Assembly: GCA_033764075.1 (NCBI GenBank)
Contig: JANRJH010000013.1
Coordinates: 1-64,000, forward strand
Direction: 5' to 3'
DNA length: 64,000 nt
DNA from: M3007 sp033764075
GTDB taxonomy: Bacteria; Bacteroidota; Bacteroidia; Chitinophagales; Saprospiraceae
Shown: piece by piece, positions 41,005 through 48,982 of the stretch
Layout of the letters: every line of letters begins with the position of its first letter
Position numbering within the stretch: position 1 is the stretch's first letter
Program-made: the position numbers and the translations under genes
The notes under the pieces: model-generated
Databases searched by the model: none
Told to the model about the DNA's origin: nothing
What the model saw: the letters and a program-made list of their open reading frames with translations, nothing else

Positions 41005-43017
41005 CTACTTAAGCACTACCTTCTGCGCCGAAAACGCATTTTCTCCTTCCAGGCGGATCAGGTAAGCCCCCTTGGGCAGCTCGCTGATGTTCACGAACAG
41101 GTTGTACACGCCTGCTTTGTAGGACTGTGCAGCCAGACCATTCATCACCAGCTTGCCGTTGAGATCGTATACATTGATGGCGGCGGTGGCGGTGGATTTG
41201 AAGCCGGCCTGCATGAATACATCGCCACTGGTGGGGTTCGGATAGCAAGAGAAGACCGTCACAGCGCCGTTGGGCGATTTGGCCGAAACGTTAAACCGTT
41301 TGGGGTCCTGGGGCGCGGGGATGTCCTGGAGCGGTTTGGGGGCAGCGGCTGCCGTAGCGGCGATGAGTCGGTTGGTTCCGGCAAGGGTTAGCCTGCCGGC
41401 GCCGAAGGACTCCCCGCTGGTGTCGGCAGCAACGGTGGGCACGTAGTAGAAGTCGGCTTGTGCTGCGTTTCCGCGCAGGTCAAGCACAAAGTAACCATGG
41501 CGATCCAGGTCGACAAACTTGAGGTGCGGGTTGTAGTTTGCGTTGCCCAGGAACGGAATGGGGTTGTTGATGCTGGCTTCAAATATACCCGTGAGGGAGG
41601 CGCCTACCGCTTCGTCGAAGTTGGGTGAGGACACCGAGGGGGCGCCAAACTCCACCGCCCAGGAGCCGTCGCCCGTAGCGCCCGTGTAGCCCTCGCGCGT
41701 GGCGGCGTTGTAGGGATTGGGCTGGGGAATGGGCGGGTTGGGATACAAGACGGCTTGCTTCGTAACGTCGAACGCCCAGGAGGTGTGGGAATCACCGGTA
41801 ATGATCACCACATTGTCAATATCGGCATCACGCAGGGTGTCTATGATGCTGTTGCGTTGGGTGGGATAGCTCTCCCAGTTGTCGATGAAGACATCTTCGT
41901 ATTGCCGGATGGAGTCGATGTTGCCGGCGCTGAACTGCGCGGCGAAACCCACGTTGAAGGTGCTGAACAGCACCTGATTGCCCAGGATTTTCCAGGTGGC
42001 GGATGAGTTTTTCAGGTTGTCGATCAGCCAGTTGTATTGCGTGGGGCTGATGATGTTGCGCGCAGGGTTGTCCGGGGTGTCAAAGTGGGGGGGCGGCTGT
42101 ACACGGCCTTCGAGGCGGGTGTCGAGCATGAGCAGGTCGGCCATATTGCCGTAGCTGACCTTGCGGTAGATGTTTTCGCCGGGGTAGTCGCGGATGGGCA
42201 GCCACTCGAAATATACCTTTTTGGATACCGCTTTGCGGTCTTCCCAGGAGCCCTCGTTGGGTTGGTGGTTTTCGGCGCCGTCAACGTAGGAGTCGTTGGC
42301 CGACTCATGGTCGTCCCAAATAGTAATAAAGGTATGCTGCTGGTGGGCGCGGATGAGCTTCTCGTCGAGGCGGTAGAGCGAGTAGCGGGTGCGGTAGTCG
42401 GCCAGGGTCAGGATTTCGGTGGCCGGCTCATTCACCCGACCCGGCAGCTGGATGCCATAGGTGCCGGCGCCGTACTCGTAGATGTAGTCGCCCAGGTGGA
42501 TGACCGCGTCGATGTCGTTGCGTTTGGCGATCTCGCCGTAAGTGTTGAAGTAGCCGCCTTCGTAGTTTGAGCAGGAGATGACGGCGAACTTCAGGTTGTC
42601 TACCGGCCCGGCAGGGCAGGTTTTGGCGCGACCGATGAGGGAGTTGCCTTCCGATGTTTGAAAGTAGTAGTAGTATGTTGTGCCGGGGTTGAGTCCCGTG
42701 AGGTCAATCTTCACCGTGTAGTCTTTGTCGGCTGTCGTGGTGAAGGCGCCTTCGCGGATGGTGTTGGCAAACCCGGTGTCGGTGGCCACGAAGTATTTGC
42801 CGGATATGGACGGGTCATTGTTCTCCGGCGTCACGCGCGTCCAGATTACTACACTGCTGCTGGTGGGGTCGCCCGAAGCCACACCGTGGAAGAAAGGCTT
42901 CAAGTCGGCATTAAAGCCGCTGCGCTCGCGGCTGACCTTGCCGATTTGGGTGTTTTGGGCAAAAATACCGGTGCTGAGGAGCACCAGCGCGCAAACAAGG
43001 GTGTACATGCGTTGCAT
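41005..43017 (-). CDS. PhoD-like alkaline phosphatase with T9SS sorting domain
   Basis: The 670-residue protein has a signal peptide (LVCALVLLSTGIFAQ), a PhoD N-terminal domain (FFHGVASGDPTSSSVVIWTR) and the metallophosphatase core: FAVISCSNYEGGYFN, VIHLGDYIYEYG, WDDHESANDSY and ITGDSHTSWAFDV. These match PhoD, a Ca/Fe-dependent phosphodiesterase/phosphatase. The last 80 residues (CYPNPTSGDVFMQAGF then NVYDLNGKLVMNGLA and GAYLIRLEGENAFSAQKVVL) are a type A T9SS sorting domain, so it is exported across the outer membrane. Upstream, CACTTTTG (43052-43059, minus strand) is a one-mismatch -7 box. Confidence 0.93.
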   Translation of the reverse strand: MQRMYTLVCALVLLSTGIFAQNTQIGKVSRERSGFNADLKPFFHGVASGDPTSSSVVIWTRVTPENNDPSISGKYFVATDTGFANTIREGAFTTTADKDYTVKIDLTGLNPGTTYYYYFQTSEGNSLIGRAKTCPAGPVDNLKFAVISCSNYEGGYFNTYGEIAKRNDIDAVIHLGDYIYEYGAGTYGIQLPGRVNEPATEILTLADYRTRYSLYRLDEKLIRAHQQHTFITIWDDHESANDSYVDGAENHQPNEGSWEDRKAVSKKVYFEWLPIRDYPGENIYRKVSYGNMADLLMLDTRLEGRVQPPPHFDTPDNPARNIISPTQYNWLIDNLKNSSATWKILGNQVLFSTFNVGFAAQFSAGNIDSIRQYEDVFIDNWESYPTQRNSIIDTLRDADIDNVVIITGDSHTSWAFDVTKQAVLYPNPPIPQPNPYNAATREGYTGATGDGSWAVEFGAPSVSSPNFDEAVGASLTGIFEASINNPIPFLGNANYNPHLKFVDLDRHGYFVLDLRGNAAQADFYYVPTVAADTSGESFGAGRLTLAGTNRLIAATAAAAPKPLQDIPAPQDPKRFNVSAKSPNGAVTVFSCYPNPTSGDVFMQAGFKSTATAAINVYDLNGKLVMNGLAAQSYKAGVYNLFVNISELPKGAYLIRLEGENAFSAQKVVLK

Positions 43018-43132
43018 AGAAACGGTTGTTTTGTGTTTCGTGATTCAACAACAAAAGTGCGAAATGGTGTATTAAGACAAGGTTAAATTGATCAAATAAA
43101 AGAAAATACGCATTTTTGCCCACAAAAAAACC

Positions 43133-43552
43133 ATGTCGGAAGACACCCTTTGGGAAATGGTCGACCTGCTTGACCAGGGCGATGTTGTGTACCTCCACCG
43201 CGAAAGCGGGGAGATCCTTTCCCACCCCGACCCGAGACGCTGGGAATACACGGAGTATGAAGAACAAATTGAGGAGGTAAAAACCCGGGTAGATGCCCAG
43301 CCGGAACAGTACATCACCATTGAGCCGCCCGAGCCCAAAGAGGCGTTTTACATCATGGAGGCGTTTCTGAACAACGTGCAGGACGAACACCTCAGGCGCC
43401 ACCTCACCGAGGCCCTGCACAGCAAAAAACCTTTTCGGTATTTCCGCACGGCAGTGGAAGATTCGGCCATGCGCGAAGATTGGCTTGATTTCAAGGACGC
43501 CTGGATGAAGATGTGGGTGACGGACAAGCTGGAGGCGATGAAAAAAGCGTGA
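43133..43552 (+). CDS. UPF0158 family protein
   Basis: The 139-residue acidic protein follows the UPF0158 pattern: an early strand VYLHRESGEI, a middle with YITIEPPEPKEAFYIMEAF, and FRYFRTAVEDSAMREDWLDF near the end. Function is unknown. No signal or membrane segment. It diverges from the PhoD-like gene and is followed 82 bases later by a secreted discoidin-domain protein gene. The ATG is the only start that keeps the N-terminal family segment. Confidence 0.85.
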   Translation: MSEDTLWEMVDLLDQGDVVYLHRESGEILSHPDPRRWEYTEYEEQIEEVKTRVDAQPEQYITIEPPEPKEAFYIMEAFLNNVQDEHLRRHLTEALHSKKPFRYFRTAVEDSAMREDWLDFKDAWMKMWVTDKLEAMKKA

Positions 43553-43634
43553 ACAATCCCGGCGAAAAACGACCACGCGGGTGTAACAAACCGCCGGCCC
43601 TTTTCGTCTTTTTTGGGTATAAACCAAACTGTCT

Positions 43635-46070
43635 ATGTCCGTTCGATATCCCATCGCGGTGGCCGCCGTGCTTACCCTCGTTTTCTTTTCTGCCTGCCTT
43701 CCGCCCTCCGACCCCTACCCTTACCGTCCGGCGAACGAGGTACTCGCCGAGGCGCAGGACTGGTCGGATCGCTTTGAGGGCTACATTGAGCAGTGGCTGG
43801 ACGGACAGGCGCCTGCCGCCATACCCGATTCGTTGATCCCCCAGGGTATTTCCGACAGCAAGGATTTTTACCTGAAAAATCCCGATTTGGTGACGCCGGA
43901 GGAAACCTGGGGCATTCGGGAAGCCCGGCCCATCAACAAAGACTCCTTGTATACAGGCATTCCAGATCCCAAGATCACCTACCTTTTTCTGGGCACGGCC
44001 CTGGCCCCTTTCGGCAGCAAGCTGGTCATGGAGGGCGAATTTCCGCATTGTCGATTCTTCTCCGTGCAGATCACCGCCCCGCTAAATGGACTGGAGTACT
44101 ACGCCCAGCGGCAGTTCGGCGCCGCCGAGGTGGCGGTGGTCGATGCCGACATAGAGCCCCTGCCGGGCCATACCAACCCGTTCCGCCCAGGCGCCGACCG
44201 CACCGCTACCCGGCGCAGCTACCGACTGGTGTTCAACCTCCGCACGGGCGACCCCACCGCCCTCAACCCCCAAGCCCACCGCTACCCCTACCGGGCCGCC
44301 GGCAACGAGCGCAACGGCGCCATGCTCGTGTGTCAGGGGCCACTGGGCTTCAAGACCGTAGCGGGCACCGACCTGCCCGTACAGGGACACTGGAACTTGG
44401 GCGCCCTCTGGGTGCGCATATACGAGCCCGACAACGGCTCCGGCCCCTATGGCGGTGTGTCCCTGCCCCGCGTATGGTTTGAGCTGCCCGACGGACGCCG
44501 GTATTTCGTCGGGTCCGACTTCTCCGCCCTGCAGGAACGTGCAGACAAGACCATCGCCAACCGCACAACCGACGACCCTGAAAACCCCAACTTCGGCCCC
44601 GCACACGGGTGGTCCAAATCCTGGGAAATCTCCCGAAGCATACTCAGCGGCATCTGCCAGGCCAACGGATGGAGCAGGCCCGACAGCGGCGCCCGCGTCC
44701 GCGACATCGCCCTGGGCTGGACCGGCAGGGGCGAGTTCCAGCCTTTCCCCTCGGCCAGCATAGAGCCACACGCCACCACCAACAACTACATCTCCTACCT
44801 CGGCAGGGCCCTCACCGTGCGTCCGGGTCATGTAGCGGTGCTTACCGGGCGAATGCCTACCTTTCCATCCACCCGAAATGGCGAGCCCGTGATGCAGGGC
44901 GGAGAGGTGCGCTACTGGAGCATCTGCGGCATCGACCAGGATCCGCTGTCGCCCCTGCCCGCCACCACCGTACACGCCGTCTCCGACGCAGACGTGACGC
45001 TCGACAGCCGGCGCAACTACATCATCGCCTACTCCAGCCCCGCCGACCGGCCGGCGAACGCCACCCCCGACAACGGGGTCACCTGGGTCGACTGGGGAGA
45101 GCAGCGTTACCTCGGCCTGCTCATGCGCTGGTTGTGCGTGGCGCCCGACTGGCACTTCCCCCTCGCACCCCACGAAAACAACCTTGGCTGGGCCCGCGCT
45201 GAATGGACCGGCAGCGCTTACGACAGCACACTCATCGGCGTCAACTGGCGCAACGGCTACATGCAGTGTTACCTCCCCAAAGTGCACTACCTGACCACGG
45301 CCGAGTTCGAAGCACTGGGCGCCAACCTCCGCGCAGAACAGATACCCGTCTGGGTGGATGCAAGCGCCGCCATCGGCCCGTCCGAAGGCCTGCTGGGTAC
45401 TGCCACCGCGGCCTCCGTGCTCGACATTACCCCCGTAAATGCACCCGCCAACGCACATGACGGCAACCCTGCTACCGCCTGGTCGAGCGCTTTCGGCCAA
45501 CAGCAAACGTGGATCACCCTCGACCTGGGCGCCACCAAGGTCATTTCGGCCGTCAAACTGCACTGGGACTGGATTTTCTTCGCCCGGGACTATACGATAC
45601 AGGTGTCGGACGACAACCAGACATGGACCGACATTGGCGCCGCCACCAACGCCAATGGCCAGATAGACCTGTTCAAAAACCTGCAAAACATCAAGGCCCG
45701 CTACGTGCGTCTGTCGCTGACCCGCTACAACGCGGGGTACTACCGGCTCGGCGAAATGGAGGTGTTCACCAACGACTGCGACTGTGCAGCCGGCGGCGGC
45801 CCCAGCCGAACGAACAACCCGGCGCCGGCAACAGTGGCCTTGCGCATATGGCCCAACCCGGCATCCGGCGGACGGCTGTGGATGAGCACCCCAGACGGCA
45901 CCGCGGTGCGCCGGATACGGGTGTTCGACGTGCAGGGCCGGGAGCAGCCGTGCACCTGGGACGGCCACGAAGCCCTTTCCTTACCCAACGCCGAACCGGG
46001 CGCCTACCTGCTACAGGCCTTGTTGGCCGACGGCCGTGAGGGGTATGCGCGGTTTTTAATGATCGAGTAA
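43635..46070 (+). CDS. Secreted discoidin-domain protein with T9SS sorting domain
   Basis: The 811-residue protein begins with a signal peptide that has a lipobox-like LVFFSAC (Cys21). Residues about 70-600 form a large beta-rich region I cannot assign. About 605-715 is an F5/8 type C (discoidin) domain: ANAHDGNPATAWSSAFGQQQ, TWITLDLGATKVISAVKLHW, ARYVRLSLTR and YRLGEMEVF. A Gly/Pro linker precedes a C-terminal T9SS-like domain (LRIWPNPASGGRLWM then VFDVQGREQ and GAYLLQALLADGREGYARFL). It probably binds carbohydrate at the cell surface. A lipobox together with a sorting domain is unusual. Confidence 0.85.
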   Translation: MSVRYPIAVAAVLTLVFFSACLPPSDPYPYRPANEVLAEAQDWSDRFEGYIEQWLDGQAPAAIPDSLIPQGISDSKDFYLKNPDLVTPEETWGIREARPINKDSLYTGIPDPKITYLFLGTALAPFGSKLVMEGEFPHCRFFSVQITAPLNGLEYYAQRQFGAAEVAVVDADIEPLPGHTNPFRPGADRTATRRSYRLVFNLRTGDPTALNPQAHRYPYRAAGNERNGAMLVCQGPLGFKTVAGTDLPVQGHWNLGALWVRIYEPDNGSGPYGGVSLPRVWFELPDGRRYFVGSDFSALQERADKTIANRTTDDPENPNFGPAHGWSKSWEISRSILSGICQANGWSRPDSGARVRDIALGWTGRGEFQPFPSASIEPHATTNNYISYLGRALTVRPGHVAVLTGRMPTFPSTRNGEPVMQGGEVRYWSICGIDQDPLSPLPATTVHAVSDADVTLDSRRNYIIAYSSPADRPANATPDNGVTWVDWGEQRYLGLLMRWLCVAPDWHFPLAPHENNLGWARAEWTGSAYDSTLIGVNWRNGYMQCYLPKVHYLTTAEFEALGANLRAEQIPVWVDASAAIGPSEGLLGTATAASVLDITPVNAPANAHDGNPATAWSSAFGQQQTWITLDLGATKVISAVKLHWDWIFFARDYTIQVSDDNQTWTDIGAATNANGQIDLFKNLQNIKARYVRLSLTRYNAGYYRLGEMEVFTNDCDCAAGGGPSRTNNPAPATVALRIWPNPASGGRLWMSTPDGTAVRRIRVFDVQGREQPCTWDGHEALSLPNAEPGAYLLQALLADGREGYARFLMIE

Positions 46071-46199
46071 GGAGGCAATTTTGACCTGTGGTAAACTGCT
46101 TTTCGATTGGTGCTCGGGAGAGTTGATGAAAAAAGTAAACAGGAATGTTCACCAACCACCCCTACCTTACGCCTCACTTTCACACGCGGTCTACTACCC

Positions 46200-46658
46200 A
46201 TGTCTCCTGCCCTCTTCTCCTTCTATCTCCTCCGCCACCTTCCGGCCGCTTGGTTCATGGGCGTCCGACCGGTGGAGATCTCCGACACCCGCTGCTGTGT
46301 GCGACTACCGTATGGCTGGCGATCGCAGAACCCGTTTCGGTCAATCTATTTTGCTGCCCAGTGTGCGGCGGGCGAAATGGCGTCGGGCTTGCCTGCCCTG
46401 GCGGCGTTGCGCCACCGCCCCTCCTGTTCCATGCTGGTATTGCGGGTGGAGGCCGAGTTTTTGAAAAAGGCCGACCGCACCCTGGTGTTTACCTGCACCG
46501 ATGTGCCGCTCATCTGCGAAGCCATCGAGCGGGCTTTCGACACAGGGGCGCCCCAAACCGTCCGTGCCCTGGCAGTAGGCGCCATGCCCGACGGCACGGA
46601 GGCCGCCCGCGTGTGGGTCACCTGGTCGTTTCGGGCGAAAACGGGCGCGCCCCGCTGA
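46200..46658 (+). CDS. DUF4442 family (hotdog thioesterase-like) protein
   Basis: The 152-residue protein fits DUF4442, a hotdog-fold family related to acyl-CoA thioesterases: LLRHLPAAWFMGVRPVEISD, VRLPYGWRSQNPFRSIYFA and LVLRVEAEFLKKADRTLVFTC. The usual N/H active-site residues of true thioesterases are not obvious, so activity is uncertain. The frame opens at 46107, but MSPALFSFYLLRHL at 46200 is the family start. Its 3' end overlaps the convergent HAD gene by 41 bases. Confidence 0.8.
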   Translation: MSPALFSFYLLRHLPAAWFMGVRPVEISDTRCCVRLPYGWRSQNPFRSIYFAAQCAAGEMASGLPALAALRHRPSCSMLVLRVEAEFLKKADRTLVFTCTDVPLICEAIERAFDTGAPQTVRALAVGAMPDGTEAARVWVTWSFRAKTGAPR

Positions 46659-47385
46659 TGCGCCTGGCCGTCCCCGACCGCGACACCCACCAGGCCTCAT
46701 CGGCCATGGCCAGCATCTCCCGGTCGCCCCGGCTGTTCCCGTAAGCGATCACCCACAAGCGCGCCCGTTCGGCCGGCGCCACTGGGAAGCCGTCCACCAG
46801 CATCCGTGCGCGCTTTTCCGGGCCGCGGCAGTTGGGCGTACGCCACGCGCCCCGGAATACGCCGTCAGGGCAGGCCACTTCGGTGCACAGGCAGCCCACC
46901 TGTTCCTGCCGGGCGAAGGGCGCCAGCCACACGTCCAGCGCAGCCGATACGATGACTACGCGCGCGCCGTCGTCGCGCAGGCGGCGCATGGCCGCCAGCA
47001 CCTGGGTGTTCAGGTGGCGGGGCAGCACCTCCCTGACGAACCGTTCGCCCAGCGTTGTCAGCTCCGCAGCACTTTTGCCGCCTAGAAACGCCTCGACCAG
47101 CGCCTTTTTCAGCGGCTCCCGCCCGATGCCGTGTCGCCACACCAGCCCGGGCAGGGCCCACAGGAATCGCCACCAGCCCAGGCCACGCGGGTCGGCCATG
47201 CGGAAGAACAGGCGCATGGAATCCCGGTTGGTCAGGGTGCCGTCGAAATCGAAAAAAGCTTGTTGGCTATCGGCTATCGGTAGTTGGCTATCGGTTGTCG
47301 GTTGTCGGTAGTCGGCGGTTGGTTGTCGGTTGTCGGCGGTTGGTGGTTGGTTGTTTGCGGTCGGCGGTTGGTTGTCGGCGGTCAT
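46618..47385 (-). CDS. HAD-superfamily (SerB-like) phosphatase with repeat-encoded N-terminus
   Basis: The 255-residue protein is a HAD-IB hydrolase: FFDFDGTLTNRDSMRLFF with both catalytic Asp, VVIVSAALDVWLAPF (motif II), and GNSRGDREMLAMADEAW (motifs III/IV). It probably dephosphorylates a small molecule. The start ATG at 47385 overlaps the upstream gene's TGA, and the first 41 residues (motif period DNQPPTA) come from a heptanucleotide array that continues up to the DFDGT segment. No other start is available, so the repeat is translated or the gene has lost its own start. It is last of a four-gene operon. Confidence 0.85.
   Translation of the reverse strand: MTADNQPPTANNQPPTADNRQPTADYRQPTTDSQLPIADSQQAFFDFDGTLTNRDSMRLFFRMADPRGLGWWRFLWALPGLVWRHGIGREPLKKALVEAFLGGKSAAELTTLGERFVREVLPRHLNTQVLAAMRRLRDDGARVVIVSAALDVWLAPFARQEQVGCLCTEVACPDGVFRGAWRTPNCRGPEKRARMLVDGFPVAPAERARLWVIAYGNSRGDREMLAMADEAWWVSRSGTARRISGARPFSPETTR
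47261..47384. repeat. TCGGTTG-type heptanucleotide array inside a coding sequence
   Basis: About 17 heptamers (TCGGTTG, TTGGCTA, TCGGCGG variants) between the ATG and the DFDGT codons of the HAD gene. In frame on the minus strand they encode a 7-residue period rich in Asp, Gln, Pro and Thr, with no stop. Confidence 0.9.
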
Positions 47386-48980
47386 GGGTGGAGTCGGTAA
47401 ACGTAAAAGTGGGTGGTTGTTTCGATCAGGGTTGCCTGTTGCGTGATGTGGCGTGTGAAGGCGAGCTCCGGGTCGGTGTTCAGGCGGTTGCTCCACGATT
47501 TTTCGACGAAAAAATACGGATTTTCCTGTGCCGCTGTTTTTTCGAGCAAGTCCGCACGGCCGCCCGTTTCGCGGGTCACCACCCAGTCCAGGGGCAGCAA
47601 GGGTCGGGTATCGCACAGGTAGCCGGCTTGCGGAAAAGCGGGCAGCACGGCGAATCGGTCTCCGTAGCGCCGATGGAGGTCAGCCAGGTCGCGGTACAGG
47701 TCGGCCGTCGTTGCCGACGAGTAGATGCCCGCGAGCCGGGGAAAAACCGCCCCCAGATGAACTGTCATGTGGCTGCGCGGCCCGTCGCGGTAAACATACC
47801 GGAGGGCCACCCCAAACACCACCACCAGCGCCACCCATATCGCCGTATACCGCACGTTCCATTCTGCATTCCGCATTCCGCATTCCGCACTCAAAACGTT
47901 CCATTCCGCATTCCGCATTCCGCATTCCGCACTCGAAACGCCCCAAATCAGCGGAACGGCGAACAGCACTGGCAGGTTATAGCCCCAGCTCACAGCGCTG
48001 CACCAGGCGATGGCCAGCAGGGAGGCCGGCTTCAGCAGGTCTGCATCCAGGCGGCGACACTGCCAAAGTTGCCAGACCAGTGCACCGGCGGCCAACCAGA
48101 ACAGTACCCGAATTTGCGACCTCGGCACGACGAAATCGCGGTGTTGCAGCACTTGTCCGAGAAAGGTCAGGACCAGAAAGCCCGCCAGCAGCGGCATGCC
48201 CCACGGGTTTTTCGACCGGAACGCCCAAACACCCACCAGCGCGCTGCCGGCCAGTACAGCGGGATGCAGGCGAAAGTAGTCGAGCACGCCGTGTTGCAAT
48301 GCGTCGCCGGCGCCGGCAGCTGCCTGCGTGAGCGCCCAAAAAGCGGAGAGGGCGTGCTGCTGTTGCAATACGACCCCGGTGGCAGTGAACATCCCCAGCA
48401 TGCCGGTAAGGGCCCACCGGTTTCGGGCATCGCACACGCCGGACAGCAGCAGCAACAGTAAAAAGACCGGAATCAGCGGGTAAAAAGACTGCTTGCACAG
48501 TGCCGCTGCCGCCAGACAAGCGCCGGCAAACAAGCCGGAAGCCGCCCCACGCCCGCGGAAGTACGCGTACAAACCCAGTGCTGCGAAGAAAATTCCGTCG
48601 ATCGTGTGCCAGGCGGCCGCAGGGTAGTTGTGGGCCGACAAGACGAAGGCAAAGGCCGTCGTCCATACCCTGTCGAGGCCACGCCAAAGCACCCCGCATC
48701 CCCACCAACAGTACAGCATTACCTTGAGGTAAAAAAGCCAGCGCTCGCCCAGCATGGCCCAGGTGTCGGGCGCCAGCCACAAATAGGCGGCGTGCAGCCA
48801 CACGGGCAAAGGCGGCCGGACGTACAGCACCTCCGTGTACAGGATTTTCCCTTGTAATACCTGCCAGGCCAGGCCGGTGAGAAAGCCTCCGTCCGTTTCG
48901 TTGATGCCGAATGGGGCGTAGGCAAACCCGTAGAAAAGCAGCAGTGCAGGAAGGATCAAGCAGGGTTTCAAGGCACGCAT
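47382..48980 (-). CDS. GT-C-type integral membrane glycosyltransferase-like protein
   Basis: The 532-residue protein has about ten membrane helices and a GT-C-like N-terminal loop, INETDGGFLTGLAWQ and YTEVLYVRPPLPVWLHAAYL, as in polyprenyl-phosphate-sugar-using mannosyl or arabinosyl transferases. Residues about 350-385 contain two 14-residue repeats (SAECGMRNAEWNV) coded by ATTCCGC-type repeats inserted in frame between hydrophobic segments. The C-terminal 150 residues are periplasmic. The start is 2 bases beyond the stop of the oxidoreductase gene and its stop overlaps the HAD gene. The family assignment is tentative. Confidence 0.75.
   Translation of the reverse strand: MRALKPCLILPALLLFYGFAYAPFGINETDGGFLTGLAWQVLQGKILYTEVLYVRPPLPVWLHAAYLWLAPDTWAMLGERWLFYLKVMLYCWWGCGVLWRGLDRVWTTAFAFVLSAHNYPAAAWHTIDGIFFAALGLYAYFRGRGAASGLFAGACLAAAALCKQSFYPLIPVFLLLLLLSGVCDARNRWALTGMLGMFTATGVVLQQQHALSAFWALTQAAAGAGDALQHGVLDYFRLHPAVLAGSALVGVWAFRSKNPWGMPLLAGFLVLTFLGQVLQHRDFVVPRSQIRVLFWLAAGALVWQLWQCRRLDADLLKPASLLAIAWCSAVSWGYNLPVLFAVPLIWGVSSAECGMRNAEWNVLSAECGMRNAEWNVRYTAIWVALVVVFGVALRYVYRDGPRSHMTVHLGAVFPRLAGIYSSATTADLYRDLADLHRRYGDRFAVLPAFPQAGYLCDTRPLLPLDWVVTRETGGRADLLEKTAAQENPYFFVEKSWSNRLNTDPELAFTRHITQQATLIETTTHFYVYRLHP
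47855..47938. repeat. In-frame ATTCCGC repeat (two 42-bp units)
   Basis: Two tandem 42-base units (47855-47896 and 47897-47938) differing at two bases, each with four ATTCCGC-type heptamers. The unit length is a multiple of three, so it adds 14 residues per copy to the GT-C-like protein. The same heptamer forms the elements before GT9 (7423) and hscA (60800). Confidence 0.92.
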
Positions 48981-48982
48981 GT

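Noticed and set aside
44082..45968. 628-codon antisense frame
   Set aside because: Shadow of the discoidin-domain protein gene; no start context and low-complexity product.
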